A stretch of 64,000 nt of DNA from Prevotella vespertina (GCF_009728485.1 NZ_VVIQ01000001.1:1-64000), one strand, 5' to 3'. Counted from the stretch's first letter, positions 17,992-27,705 are shown. The notes: a model not told the origin generated them from the sequence alone. Made by a program: numbers and translations.

Positions 17992-18954
17992 TTAGTGGTA
18001 CATATATAATTGCATGATGGGATAGAGCATTGCCCGAAAGAGCTTCATCAAGCCACCACCAGGTGTATGAAATAGTTTCTTATAGTTCCTTGTTAGCAAG
18101 TATTGTAGGCGCAAGAATGCCATGAATCCACCCCTTGTTTCCATCCTCATAGCCTCTCTTGCTTCGATGAAATCGTGCTTTTCCGAGGACAAATCATCCA
18201 TCAATTCTAGTTTACCTCGATAGACTGGTAGGGCTTTCTCACGCATCTCATGATAATGTAGAAGGCACCATTTCAACTCGTGTACAGCATTCTTCCATGA
18301 TGGTAAACTCCTACTATAATCATTGTAAGTAGTGGCTTCTACATGACGACGGAAGTTCACTAACACTTGATTGCAGAATACAACACTATCATAGGATGCC
18401 GCAATAATGCTCAATACAGCATCATAGAGAGTAACCTTAAAGACGGGATGTTCGATGGCTGGTAACAAATGAATCAACTCTTGCTTACAGAGTAGTGTGT
18501 GCCCAGGTAAGCCTAGGAACATCATACGAAAGATATTCACATTGCGTTTTCTACCATCAAAATAAGCAAAAGAACCATCATTTGAGAAAGGACGAGAGTG
18601 CCCACTACAAAGCATCTTATCTCCAATACAATTCATTTGATTGGCTATCTTGTCAACTTCCCACACATCATCTTGATCAGAGATAGCAATATAATCACCC
18701 TCTGCGCGGTGTATGGCTGATAGGAAGTTAGGGTTTACACCATGCTTCCCTTCGTTTCGATAGATTCGAATAAGGGGATTCTTTGCAGCGTACTCCTCTA
18801 ATATATCCCACGTACCATCTGCCGAATTATCATCCTGAATGACTATTTCATGAATCGGATATGACTGCTTGAGGATGGAATCAAGCTGCTCTCTCACATA
18901 CTTCTCACCATTATAAGTACAGAGAACGATTGATACAGTAGGCTTGTTAGTCAT
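17992..18954 (-). CDS. Glycosyltransferase family 2
   Basis: The product is 320 residues. The GT-A fold is clear: VSIVLCTYNGEKYVREQLDS, then IQDDNSADGTWDIL, then the metal/donor motif SDQDDVW (about 92-98). A rhamnosyl- or galactosyltransferase-like role in surface glycan synthesis is likely, but the donor cannot be read from sequence. It is the last gene of the nine-gene minus-strand operon, 7 bp after the upstream membrane protein gene. Confidence 0.92.
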   Translation of the reverse strand: MTNKPTVSIVLCTYNGEKYVREQLDSILKQSYPIHEIVIQDDNSADGTWDILEEYAAKNPLIRIYRNEGKHGVNPNFLSAIHRAEGDYIAISDQDDVWEVDKIANQMNCIGDKMLCSGHSRPFSNDGSFAYFDGRKRNVNIFRMMFLGLPGHTLLCKQELIHLLPAIEHPVFKVTLYDAVLSIIAASYDSVVFCNQVLVNFRRHVEATTYNDYSRSLPSWKNAVHELKWCLLHYHEMREKALPVYRGKLELMDDLSSEKHDFIEAREAMRMETRGGFMAFLRLQYLLTRNYKKLFHTPGGGLMKLFRAMLYPIMQLYMYH

Positions 18955-18961
18955 AACTTTT

Positions 18962-20386
18962 TCAGAGTGTAAAGATGGTTAGTACACTATTATAAACAAT
19001 GAGATAGAAGGCTATTAATGCTGTACATAGTGTGATAGCGGTACGCTTTCTACCTGAAGTGGACTTTATCAAGAATCCAATACACAACGGAATAACATAC
19101 GCCCAATGCGCAGTCATGATGTAAACTTCGTTTATTCCAAAGCCTAATCCTATATGGAGTATCATGTCAAGAGCAAAGAATGACAGCGTCATCCACATTA
19201 ACTTACTGCGCTTTCCAGCCCATATACCACACAAGAAAAGTAATACAATGAACGCTTCAATGACGTAATTAAAGAACCAATTATAGCTGACAAAGACTGG
19301 ACGATCACGCATCACATCCCCTAAGGTGTAGCTCTGGTGTAATTGTAGAGACTCACCAAAGAGATTCTCCACAATGGTTTTACTACGCGAAGTGGTTATG
19401 TCTGTCCAATTTAAGAAAGGCTGTTTACTGACGGGATCACCCGAGTGGGCATAACGTGGAGCACTATACTTTACCTTTAATTGTGCCTGTCGGTGCCTTT
19501 TCCATAACTGGTCGAACACAGCCTTCTGTTGCTTACTATCTTTAATATGAGTCGTGTCACAAAAAGCTGTCCATAGTTTAGTTTTATCTTTCTTTACTGC
19601 TTGTCTCTCACTCATCTTGCGCTCTTTAACGCTATCAGCAACGAATGTTTTATACTCCCAAGCACCAAAGAACCATATAAGAACAGCTGGTAAGACAACA
19701 ACAGAAATAAGGTTGTAAGGGCGAAAGAAACGCTTTCCTTTTGAGAAGAAGTCAGCAAGAAACACCTTTAACCCATTATTGAGAGAAACGCCAGCAGTGA
19801 GTAGGAAGAGAATAATTGCTTGTTTCTTCTTTAGCGGTTTGCCATCTGCCATCTGTTTACCAGTAATGTATATCACTAGGAGAAGGAGGAAGAGTGATAG
19901 TATGAAATGGTCAGGTGAGACAGCTGCCAATAGGACATAAGCAAAGGAGAAGAGTAGAAAGGCAATAACAGCTGACTCTCTTTGTGATAGATGGAGCAGG
20001 TCTTTACCTATTCTCATCATCAATAGGAAGGCATAGAACGAACTAATAAGAAGAACAAAAGCAACTAAGAATTGCACACAATTAACACCTAACCAACTTG
20101 TCAACCCATGGTTGATAAGATACAAGGGATAATAGAAGAAAGCCAGTAAAGGGTGCCTATGCACATCGTAAGCTGTCGACCAATCGGTGACAACACAATA
20201 AGTTAATGGGTCAAAGCCTGACACATGGAACCAGTCAAGGAAATTCTTACGATAATTTGAAGAAACAGCCGAAAACACCGAATAATATGGTACGATGACT
20301 GTCGCCTGCATAATAATCTGCCATAGAAGAAACAGACAAGCAGGTAGACGTTCTGCCTTTCTTATTTTAATAAACTGCCCCCACAT
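18962..20386 (-). CDS. Multi-pass membrane protein, GT-C-like (paralogue B)
   Basis: The product is 474 residues with roughly 10-12 membrane segments, and is a paralogue of the gene directly upstream. Shared landmarks are KxEERLP/KEERW at the start, a first extracytoplasmic loop ending in HRHPLLAFFYYPLYLINHGL, the PDHFILSL motif, an ENLFGESLQLHQ loop and GFGINEVYIMTAHWAYVIP near the end. The family may be the one catalogued as DUF6080; I am not certain. Acidic residues in the first loop (VTDWSTAYD) and the overall topology resemble GT-C glycosyltransferases that use polyprenyl-phosphate sugars. That is inference. Confidence 0.75.
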   Translation of the reverse strand: MWGQFIKIRKAERLPACLFLLWQIIMQATVIVPYYSVFSAVSSNYRKNFLDWFHVSGFDPLTYCVVTDWSTAYDVHRHPLLAFFYYPLYLINHGLTSWLGVNCVQFLVAFVLLISSFYAFLLMMRIGKDLLHLSQRESAVIAFLLFSFAYVLLAAVSPDHFILSLFLLLLVIYITGKQMADGKPLKKKQAIILFLLTAGVSLNNGLKVFLADFFSKGKRFFRPYNLISVVVLPAVLIWFFGAWEYKTFVADSVKERKMSERQAVKKDKTKLWTAFCDTTHIKDSKQQKAVFDQLWKRHRQAQLKVKYSAPRYAHSGDPVSKQPFLNWTDITTSRSKTIVENLFGESLQLHQSYTLGDVMRDRPVFVSYNWFFNYVIEAFIVLLFLCGIWAGKRSKLMWMTLSFFALDMILHIGLGFGINEVYIMTAHWAYVIPLCIGFLIKSTSGRKRTAITLCTALIAFYLIVYNSVLTIFTL

Positions 20387-20387
20387 A

Positions 20388-21764
20388 TTATGATATTAGA
20401 TATTGGAATGTTTGTCCTGCATTATATATCCACAAATAAGCCGTCAGTAGAATGAGTGTTACACGCATGATTCTTTGCCAATTCATCGGTAATCTTTTCA
20501 ACAAGAAACCATAAGCTATTGGGATGATAAACGCCCATCCTGCTGTCATAATATATACTTCCGTAATACCAAAACCAAGGATGAGATGCAAAGTGATATC
20601 GCATGCGAACCATGCAAGTAACATCTGGAAGAAGCGTTGCTTACGGCTAATAACAATGCCAATAACGAACAATAAGACGACAAAAGCCTCCACTATATAA
20701 TTCAAGACACAGCTATAAGACACAAAAATAGGTCTTTCCCATGACACATCCTTCAGCAAGTAACGTTGATGGAGTTGGATGGATTCACCAAAGAAGTTCT
20801 CTACAAGCGTTGGTACTCGTGGTGTAGATACATCCATCAACTTAGTTATAACCCCATCACCAACAGGTTGTCCGAGATGTGTACGTTGCCATTCATTACG
20901 CTGTCGATTATGCTCTAAAACTTTTTGCGGGTCTTTCTTTAGATTCTCCTTTTCGATATGGTGGATAACATCCTGTTGTGGTACTTCTAATAGGTAGTAC
21001 TGGGATTGCTGAATACCCAGCAACAATAAGAAGGGAAGAATGACTCCTATAATGATAAACTTAGTAGAGAATATCTTTTTCCCGTTGGTAAATAGACCTG
21101 CTAAAAGCGTCTTTGCACCATTGGAAGTAGCCATTCCTGCGGTGAAGAAAGTTAATATGAGAGACTGCCAAGACGTTAATAACAGTCCTTTCTTCATCTT
21201 CATTCCTGTGATATAAAGCGTCATTGAAAGCAACATCAGCGATACGATGAAATGATCAGGCACCATTGAAGGAATGAGAATATGCCCAAAAGAGAAAAGC
21301 AAGAGCGTTAACAGTGTTGCATCCTTCGGTTTCATCTCCATCACTTCACGGAATACACGATACATAAAGAGTACTGCATAGAAGGATGAAAAGATGATAA
21401 TAGCAGCCATAAAATACACTGCAAAGTTATAACCAAAGGTTTGTATGAGCCAATGATTCAATAGATAGAGCGGATAAAGGAACGTTAAGTAAAGCGGATG
21501 ACGGCTAGTTTCAAAGTGAATACGCATCCCAGAGATGGTTATCCACGCCCAGTTATCATATCCAGACATACGGAAATGCTTAGTAAAAATGCTCCAGAAT
21601 CCTCCATGTGCACCCATTGTATAGGTGTGATAATGGCTTGCTATCAATAAGCCATTAAACAGAATGAACACAAGAAGCATGGAAAGAGCAAGCCAACGTT
21701 CCTCCTTTCTTACCTTAAATATATTGAATATACGCATTAAATAATTGTTAATTAACAGCTGCAA
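20388..21764 (-). CDS. Multi-pass membrane protein, GT-C-like (paralogue A)
   Basis: The product is 458 residues, and the stop lies 1 bp from the start of its paralogue. The two share loop motifs (SRHPLYLTFLYPLYLLNHWL here; PDHFIVSLMLL; ENFFGESIQLHQRY; GFGITEVYIMTAGWAFIIP), so this is a tandem duplication with substantial divergence. The first loop holds GYDNW in place of the paralogue's TDWSTAYD. The role is presumably sugar transfer or another lipid-linked glycan step at the membrane, judged from topology and neighbours (UbiA, GtrA, GT2). Function is not established. Confidence 0.75.
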   Translation of the reverse strand: MQLLINNYLMRIFNIFKVRKEERWLALSMLLVFILFNGLLIASHYHTYTMGAHGGFWSIFTKHFRMSGYDNWAWITISGMRIHFETSRHPLYLTFLYPLYLLNHWLIQTFGYNFAVYFMAAIIIFSSFYAVLFMYRVFREVMEMKPKDATLLTLLLFSFGHILIPSMVPDHFIVSLMLLSMTLYITGMKMKKGLLLTSWQSLILTFFTAGMATSNGAKTLLAGLFTNGKKIFSTKFIIIGVILPFLLLLGIQQSQYYLLEVPQQDVIHHIEKENLKKDPQKVLEHNRQRNEWQRTHLGQPVGDGVITKLMDVSTPRVPTLVENFFGESIQLHQRYLLKDVSWERPIFVSYSCVLNYIVEAFVVLLFVIGIVISRKQRFFQMLLAWFACDITLHLILGFGITEVYIMTAGWAFIIPIAYGFLLKRLPMNWQRIMRVTLILLTAYLWIYNAGQTFQYLIS

Positions 21765-21809
21765 AGTTACTAATTAAAGCAGAGCCAACCAAATGTAGTA
21801 ATGTGTAAG

Positions 21810-22196
21810 TTACTTTCTATGCAAGAAGAAGCGTACCAATACGAAGTTAATTGGGACACATATAGCAAACATGGGAATCATGGCTATCTTCTTATCGAGC
21901 CCTAACATCAGAAAAGCATGCAGTGTAAGGGTTTGCAGGAAATAGTTTACTATATGTGAGAAAACAAAGCCTAAACCTCGCTTGGCAGTCGACTTAACAC
22001 GGAAAGTATAGTGAGTTGAGGCGATATAATTAAAGGTGAAGCTCACAAAGTAACCAATAGTATTTGACAAGAGAGGCTGTAACCACAATAACATAAGTAA
22101 ATAGATACCATACTGGATGGCTGTTGCTAAACCACCAACGACAATGAATCTAACGATTTCACCGAGTTTCTTCTTATCTAAAACATCCTTTCTCAT
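21810..22196 (-). CDS. GtrA-family membrane protein
   Basis: The product is 128 residues with four membrane helices, opening EIVRFIVVGGLATAIQYGIY, the GtrA signature. GtrA proteins are linked to translocation of polyprenyl-phosphate sugars. I use the ATG at 22196, 1 bp after the stop of the HAD gene (translational coupling). The longer frame to 22244 would overlap that gene by 47 bp. A GtrA next to a UbiA-type phosphoribosyltransferase recalls the mycobacterial arabinan locus. Confidence 0.9.
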   Translation of the reverse strand: MRKDVLDKKKLGEIVRFIVVGGLATAIQYGIYLLMLLWLQPLLSNTIGYFVSFTFNYIASTHYTFRVKSTAKRGLGFVFSHIVNYFLQTLTLHAFLMLGLDKKIAMIPMFAICVPINFVLVRFFLHRK

Positions 22197-22197
22197 C

Positions 22198-22812
22198 CTA
22201 TTCCTCATTCTCTCTAAAAGGCTTATAAAAACCTTGATCGGCATAAGCTAATAGTTCTTTATCTCCACGACTATCGCCAAAAGCGATTAAAGTATAGGCA
22301 TTGCGCTGTGGAAAGAGTGCTTGTAAGCGTCGCACTTTCTCTACTCCATAACAATTATTAGTGGTGAATTTGCCTGTTAAATGGTTATTGCTTATTTCAA
22401 TCTTAGTACCCTCAACGATAATATTATCACCCATTTCATCGAAGAAAGGGCGCACCCAATTATCTATACTTGCACTGATAATCACGACTTGAGCACCTTC
22501 CTCTATTGCTTTCTTTATTACCTTCATTCCTTTCGGACGCAGGAGTTGCTTATTATGAAAAGCAAACTCTGTACAAAGGTGGTTGAAATCGTCTACTAGC
22601 ATACCCTTAAAGAAGCATGAGAACATCCGTTGTTTTGCCTTCCAATTGGGGTAGAATTTTAACTTCATGAGCACCAATAAGGGGGAAAACAATAAGAATC
22701 CCAACAAGAAGGTAGTATTACCTCGAGCAAAACGAATAAACTCTATGAGTGTATCCTTCGTCGTTAATGTACCATCGAAGTCGAATGCATAAACCTTCTT
22801 CACCATCATCAA
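22198..22812 (-). CDS. HAD-IB family phosphatase
   Basis: The product is 204 residues. HAD motif I is AFDFDGTLT (with the two catalytic Asp), motif II is VVIISAS, and motifs III/IV are near GFYKP and IAFGDSRGDKELL. It is closest to the phosphoserine-phosphatase-like HAD-IB group. Its place between a UbiA-type phosphoribosyltransferase and GtrA suggests it removes the 5-phosphate from polyprenyl-phospho-ribose-5-phosphate; this is inferred from context only. Confidence 0.88.
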   Translation of the reverse strand: MMMVKKVYAFDFDGTLTTKDTLIEFIRFARGNTTFLLGFLLFSPLLVLMKLKFYPNWKAKQRMFSCFFKGMLVDDFNHLCTEFAFHNKQLLRPKGMKVIKKAIEEGAQVVIISASIDNWVRPFFDEMGDNIIVEGTKIEISNNHLTGKFTTNNCYGVEKVRRLQALFPQRNAYTLIAFGDSRGDKELLAYADQGFYKPFRENEE

Positions 22813-22821
22813 ACTCCTTAC

Positions 22822-23700
22822 TTATAGTACATAAATAATGAAAAGGAATGCTAATCCAAAAGCCAAAACGACAAATTGCATGAAACGATCATGCAACATC
22901 ACCTTCGTCGGATCGCCACTTCTCTTATCAACAACAGCGATTTGGATATAACGCAATAGACCAACAAGAACAAAAACACTGGTTAGATAAAGGTAATCAG
23001 TGTGGAAGTTCTGTATTGTTTCGGGGCTAACAGTGTACATGATATAGCACACGAGGGTCACACTAGACGTTATTGTTATTGCTTGATTGATGAAAGTTAG
23101 GTTATAACGAATGGTATTTTGGCGTGGTGCATGCCCTGTTTCATTCATTCTAACGACATCATCTCGCCGTTTAGCAAAGGACAAGAATAACATGAGAAGA
23201 AAGGTCATTAAGACAATCCACTTACTTAGATGGATACTTGTTGCATATCCGCCAGCTAGGATTCGAAGCACAAATCCAAAGGAAACAACACACACATCAA
23301 TAATTGCATACTGCTTTAACTTTAGGCAATAGGCTATGTTTAATAACCAATAAAATAGGATTACACTTGCAGTCTCTAGTTGGCTTTGACGTAACAAAAA
23401 GGTCGAAAGCATCGACAAAATGAACATCAAGAACATAAGTGTATAACCTTGTGGGATACTAATTGCACCTGACGCCATAGGGCGATGGCACTTCACAGGA
23501 TGTCGCCTATCGTCATCTACATCGACAATATCGTTCAGACAATAGATAGAAGAGGCTGCAAAACTGAAACAAAGGGCTGTGACAAGTCCTGCATAGACGG
23601 ACTCTATATGCAATAACGCACCTCCGAAAAAGACAGGAAGGAGTACTACAAGGTTCTTAACCCATTGATGTGGGCGTATTAAACGGATGAGATTCTTCAT
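22822..23700 (-). CDS. UbiA-family polyprenyl-phosphate phosphoribosyltransferase-like protein
   Basis: The product is 292 residues with about 8-9 membrane helices. It opens with RLIRPHQWVKNLVVLLPVFF, and the first Asp-rich motif is NDIVDVDDDRRHPVKCHRP. Both resemble decaprenyl-phosphate phosphoribosyltransferase (Rv3806c type) more than ubiquinone or menaquinone prenyltransferases. That enzyme joins PRPP to a polyprenyl phosphate, the first step to polyprenyl-phospho-ribose or -arabinose donors. Its ATG overlaps the upstream stop by 1 bp. Confidence 0.88.
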   Translation of the reverse strand: MKNLIRLIRPHQWVKNLVVLLPVFFGGALLHIESVYAGLVTALCFSFAASSIYCLNDIVDVDDDRRHPVKCHRPMASGAISIPQGYTLMFLMFILSMLSTFLLRQSQLETASVILFYWLLNIAYCLKLKQYAIIDVCVVSFGFVLRILAGGYATSIHLSKWIVLMTFLLMLFLSFAKRRDDVVRMNETGHAPRQNTIRYNLTFINQAITITSSVTLVCYIMYTVSPETIQNFHTDYLYLTSVFVLVGLLRYIQIAVVDKRSGDPTKVMLHDRFMQFVVLAFGLAFLFIIYVL

Positions 23701-24725
23701 TATTTCAGCTTATTCTCTAAGGGAGTTATAATTCTTTCTAACATTTGATGGACAATCCATGCAGCACATAAGGTTATGCCGGTGGTTAACAAGAAGGTGG
23801 GCCAATAAGTCCAATGGAGCTGTTCCACATACGCTAATACAAAGTGGTCATGAATAAGATAAGCTTCTAGACTTAACGTTCCAACAAACTTGAAAGCCTT
23901 ATTGATGGCTACTGGTGTACGACGAAACACTCGATTCAATAATAAGATGGTTGTAATTGTAAGTGGAATATATAACATTCTCTCTTGAAAAAGGGGGAAT
24001 TGACCATGCTTCTCTTGCTCTAAAAAGATGCTAGAAGCCAACGCCATGATGAAAATTAACCATATCATCCATATTGAAGTACCATCCATTGTATCTTTCC
24101 GTTGCACTGATGCAGCCATATTAATGCCTATAAAGAAGATAGGAACTCTACTCCAAAAAATTTCCAAATGCCCAACAGCATTATTAATAGGTGTAACGTA
24201 TTGTACTAATATACACCACATCAACATCACAACAGGCAACCATCGATAAATAGGGTGCGTGAGGATGAGCTTCATATAGAATGGACTCAGGAGATAAAGG
24301 AGCATGATTGCAGGGATATACCAGAACGTTAACTCATCATGTAACCAAAAGTCCCAATTGATCGAGATATCTCCTATCAAATCAATGATGCTTGTGCTAT
24401 GTCCACTATGTTGTACAAAGGATAAGTCGAGGTAATCGGGAATATAATACAAAGAGGCTAAAAGCAACCAAGTTGGATAAATGCGTAAGAACCTACGAGT
24501 GAAGAAGTGGGATAAAGATGGGCGTTTGGTCCATGAGAACCAAAGTCCCATACCACTAAGAAAAAGGAAGATATCAACACCGATATTGCCCATTCTTCTC
24601 AATCCGAAGAACATGTCTTCACGAGGTAACCCTACATGGAATAGGATTACAAAGAGCATGGCTGCACCCATTAACTCACCTCGATAGCGGCTGATATTAG
24701 CCAATTCTATGTCCTTTATCTTCAT
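23700..24725 (-). CDS. Acyltransferase family 3 membrane protein
   Basis: The product is 341 residues with about 10 membrane helices. The N-terminal ISRYRGELMGAAMLFVILFH carries the conserved Arg and His of acyltransferase-3 (OafA/NodX) proteins, which O-acetylate surface sugars. FLSGMGLWFSW follows (about 55-65). It is a distant relative of the upstream acyltransferase, so two different O-acylations may occur. Confidence 0.88.
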   Translation of the reverse strand: MKIKDIELANISRYRGELMGAAMLFVILFHVGLPREDMFFGLRRMGNIGVDIFLFLSGMGLWFSWTKRPSLSHFFTRRFLRIYPTWLLLASLYYIPDYLDLSFVQHSGHSTSIIDLIGDISINWDFWLHDELTFWYIPAIMLLYLLSPFYMKLILTHPIYRWLPVVMLMWCILVQYVTPINNAVGHLEIFWSRVPIFFIGINMAASVQRKDTMDGTSIWMIWLIFIMALASSIFLEQEKHGQFPLFQERMLYIPLTITTILLLNRVFRRTPVAINKAFKFVGTLSLEAYLIHDHFVLAYVEQLHWTYWPTFLLTTGITLCAAWIVHQMLERIITPLENKLK

Positions 24726-24751
24726 ATCTTTTCTTCGATGAATCCATTATT

Positions 24752-25873
24752 TTATACTTCTCTCTTCTTTAATCGAGGACTGGGAATACGTTTCATCAAT
24801 TCTTTAAAGAGCCAAGCCAGGCAGATGGAACTGATAATATAGAGTAGAAGTCCCGTCCAGTAATCCCCTTCGCGAGACAATGGTATGAAGATCTTACGCG
24901 TGATGGGATGACAAACAAATAGTGCTGCAGAAATGCTACCCACCCACGTAAGCATTGCCATAAAGCCCGTCTTATATTCTTTTTGTGCAACTTGCAATCT
25001 ACTGGTTAGCTTTACAAAACTAACAGAAGCTATACAAACAGCCAACGGAACGAAGTACCATGTGACGTAATTAAAGCTCATCAAGACGATAGCAAATAGT
25101 GAGAGAAGAAACAAAACAAGGTGAGTTGCTGTATTCAAAGGACGCATATAACGGGCATAAAGCACACCAAAACCAAATGGAAGCATACCTCCTACGAAAT
25201 TATAACGCCATCTATTCAAGGCTTCTCCCTCAGGGTCACAAGCTAACTGGATGGCTGCACAGATAGCAATTAAAAATACATTCCATACCCAATGGCGCCG
25301 ATAAAGGCAAAGCCGATAGACAATATAGAACTGAATCATCAGTCCGAAGAACCAGTAAGGACCAGGCCATATAATGTCATCAGGGTGTGGTAAGAGGTTG
25401 TTAAAAAGTCCCATTTGACCGATAATATCTATCACTGCATAATGATGTGGACTCGGTGTAATAGCATCCAACATGGTAAATGCAACAAAACCAACTATCA
25501 TCATGCTGAATAACTTTAACCAATGATACTTAATAAAGCACCAAACTGGTAACTTTTCCTGCACAAGTTGGCAATTTCCACGTGCTACTTCCTCCTGTTG
25601 CTCATACTTCATTGTCAATCCGTAAGCCGAAAGGAAGAGGAAAACAGGTACTCCATAATGACCGAAAAAAGACAGTATATGAAAGAAGAAGAGCGTATCC
25701 AACGGACTATGTATCACATGATAGAACCAGTTAACATTCTCTTGAAAATACTGATACTCGTTCTCCTTCACCACAGGAGCTAGCCAATGGCAATAGTTAT
25801 GGAGGAATATTCCTATGATGGCAAGGCCTCTCAAGGCATTACACTCTGCTCTTGTCAAGAGTTCTCTTTTCAT
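24752..25873 (-). CDS. Acyltransferase family 3 membrane protein
   Basis: The product is 373 residues with about 10 membrane helices. It opens with RAECNALRGLAIIGIFLHNYCHW, the acyltransferase-3 motif (Arg-Gly and His). VPVFLFLSAYGLTMKY follows. The ATG overlaps the stop of the EptA-like gene by 4 bp, indicating translational coupling. The substrate is unknown. Confidence 0.88.
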   Translation of the reverse strand: MKRELLTRAECNALRGLAIIGIFLHNYCHWLAPVVKENEYQYFQENVNWFYHVIHSPLDTLFFFHILSFFGHYGVPVFLFLSAYGLTMKYEQQEEVARGNCQLVQEKLPVWCFIKYHWLKLFSMMIVGFVAFTMLDAITPSPHHYAVIDIIGQMGLFNNLLPHPDDIIWPGPYWFFGLMIQFYIVYRLCLYRRHWVWNVFLIAICAAIQLACDPEGEALNRWRYNFVGGMLPFGFGVLYARYMRPLNTATHLVLFLLSLFAIVLMSFNYVTWYFVPLAVCIASVSFVKLTSRLQVAQKEYKTGFMAMLTWVGSISAALFVCHPITRKIFIPLSREGDYWTGLLLYIISSICLAWLFKELMKRIPSPRLKKREV

Positions 25874-27705
25874 TTCTTTGCTTCAACAAGTTTATCGTAA
25901 TCGGTCGTATTCTTTAATAATCGAGGTCGTTTCTCATCATACTTCGAACTCAAAATATTATATTCAGCATGATAATCCTTCGTATGGATGCCCGCTAAAT
26001 ACAATAACATGTGAGGCAAGGCATCTGTCATAAAACGACGATTCTTCGCTGCTTTGATCTCACGGAACACTTCTGGATGATTTGCAATATACTTCTTTGA
26101 ACAATAAACCCAGAATGGTATCTCGAATTCAAACCTAGCCAAATCATAGTCAATAGCGGCTGAATGCTTCCTACAAATAAAGCCTCTATTCCCTTCGTAA
26201 CACTCTTCTCCATGGTCAGGCATATAAATGACGATGGCATCTTGGTTCTTGAAACGTTTGACGATTTGGTTTACTATTGAGTCATTGTATAGTATTGCAT
26301 TGTCATAATGCGCCAAGACGCTACGTTCACTCACATTCAGATCACTCCGTTTGTTGGTATAATCATCTGCATGAAAGTGTCTTCTATCGCTTGGATAGCG
26401 TTGTTTGTAAGCCACATGTTGCCCAATTAGATGAAAGATGATAAGGTTATGATTGGTACTCTGCTGCTTCTCTTTTTTATCGAAGTCATCGAGTAAACCA
26501 CTATCATATTGATATAATTGATCATTACGAGTATCAAACATAGCTTGAGAAAGCTCTGGATGATTTAAGAAGAAACCGCCACTAAAATCATAAACAGCCT
26601 CCTTTGCCTTTGGTAAGAACTGATTGGTAATGAATGTCACATGGTAACCAGCCTTACGGAAAAGCTCTGGGAAGAGAGGATAATCGCACCACTCGCCTTT
26701 CTCTCCGACCACATGTAGAGAAAAGACATTCTTAAAGACAAAGCTAGTAAGGTTCCATGGCGATACAACATCACTGAATGGAACGAGTAAACCAGACTTC
26801 TGTAACTTTATCTGTCGAGGCGTTGTTGGCATGAAGTAACCATACTGTTGCGAATGATGTTTGCCATAACTTTCACCGATGATAAGGACAATATTAGGCG
26901 ATTTAAACGTACAACTATCCACTTTCACCTTGTCTTTTGCCTCAATCAATCGGTCTATCTGCTGTGAAGCTAACTCATTTGCAAAGATGCTAAAGACAAG
27001 TCTATACACGGGAAGATAGAACTGTGCGCAATCACTTGTGGTCAGTTCATGTTCGACAGAACCTATCGTATCCATCGAGAACATCTGTACCATTTCCTTC
27101 TTATTATGTGCAGAAGTACAAGCAGACCACACCAATAAGCCCAAACTTAACGCTCCTAATACTGGTTGAAGACGATTAATACCTTTGCAAAGAACCGCAT
27201 AACTCTTCTGCAACTTATCAGGTAACTGCATCCTTACCTTGCCCCAGAAAGCACAAAGAATATGGATAAGCATAATCAACAGAACCAGCCCGACACCAGA
27301 AAAGAGTAAGTCTGCGCTGAAATAACTACTAAAGAACTCACTTGCTTCTCTCCCATCTGTTTCCCCAACAAGCAGCAACATTGAAGGGTTTAATGTCGAT
27401 TGGAACTTCTCCCAACAGAACACATCTGCCATCGTCGTTGCATAGGCAATAACATATAAGAAAGCACGAATCCATCGGCGTATGCGCATCGGTATGAATG
27501 TAAGCAATAGACATACAACGTACAAATCAAGGAAGAGTTCTAACCAAAGATTACCATAGACACATGCATTCGGATCATTCTTTGGCAACTCTTCAAACGT
27601 GACTAACACGCCAAGGAGATACATGAAGAAAAAGAATCGGGCATTCTCCTTAATAGGCTGATACACCTTATTTAATAAGTAAGCTACACTTCTCAAAATT
27701 TTCAT
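25870..27705 (-). CDS. Phosphoethanolamine transferase-like membrane sulfatase-fold protein (EptA/CptA type)
   Basis: The product is 611 residues from the ATG at 27705. About five N-terminal membrane helices are followed by a periplasmic sulfatase-fold domain. Family motifs are NIVLIIGESYGKHH, FHLIGQHVAYKQRYP (substrate/metal region) and PDHGEECYEG (metal ligands). In EptA/CptA the nucleophile is Thr in GET; here it is Ser279 in GES. It would transfer phosphoethanolamine, or a similar group, from a lipid to lipid A core or another glycan. It is the first gene of the operon; the promoter at 27727-27756 excludes the longer start at 27756. Confidence 0.87.
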   Translation of the reverse strand: MKILRSVAYLLNKVYQPIKENARFFFFMYLLGVLVTFEELPKNDPNACVYGNLWLELFLDLYVVCLLLTFIPMRIRRWIRAFLYVIAYATTMADVFCWEKFQSTLNPSMLLLVGETDGREASEFFSSYFSADLLFSGVGLVLLIMLIHILCAFWGKVRMQLPDKLQKSYAVLCKGINRLQPVLGALSLGLLVWSACTSAHNKKEMVQMFSMDTIGSVEHELTTSDCAQFYLPVYRLVFSIFANELASQQIDRLIEAKDKVKVDSCTFKSPNIVLIIGESYGKHHSQQYGYFMPTTPRQIKLQKSGLLVPFSDVVSPWNLTSFVFKNVFSLHVVGEKGEWCDYPLFPELFRKAGYHVTFITNQFLPKAKEAVYDFSGGFFLNHPELSQAMFDTRNDQLYQYDSGLLDDFDKKEKQQSTNHNLIIFHLIGQHVAYKQRYPSDRRHFHADDYTNKRSDLNVSERSVLAHYDNAILYNDSIVNQIVKRFKNQDAIVIYMPDHGEECYEGNRGFICRKHSAAIDYDLARFEFEIPFWVYCSKKYIANHPEVFREIKAAKNRRFMTDALPHMLLYLAGIHTKDYHAEYNILSSKYDEKRPRLLKNTTDYDKLVEAKK

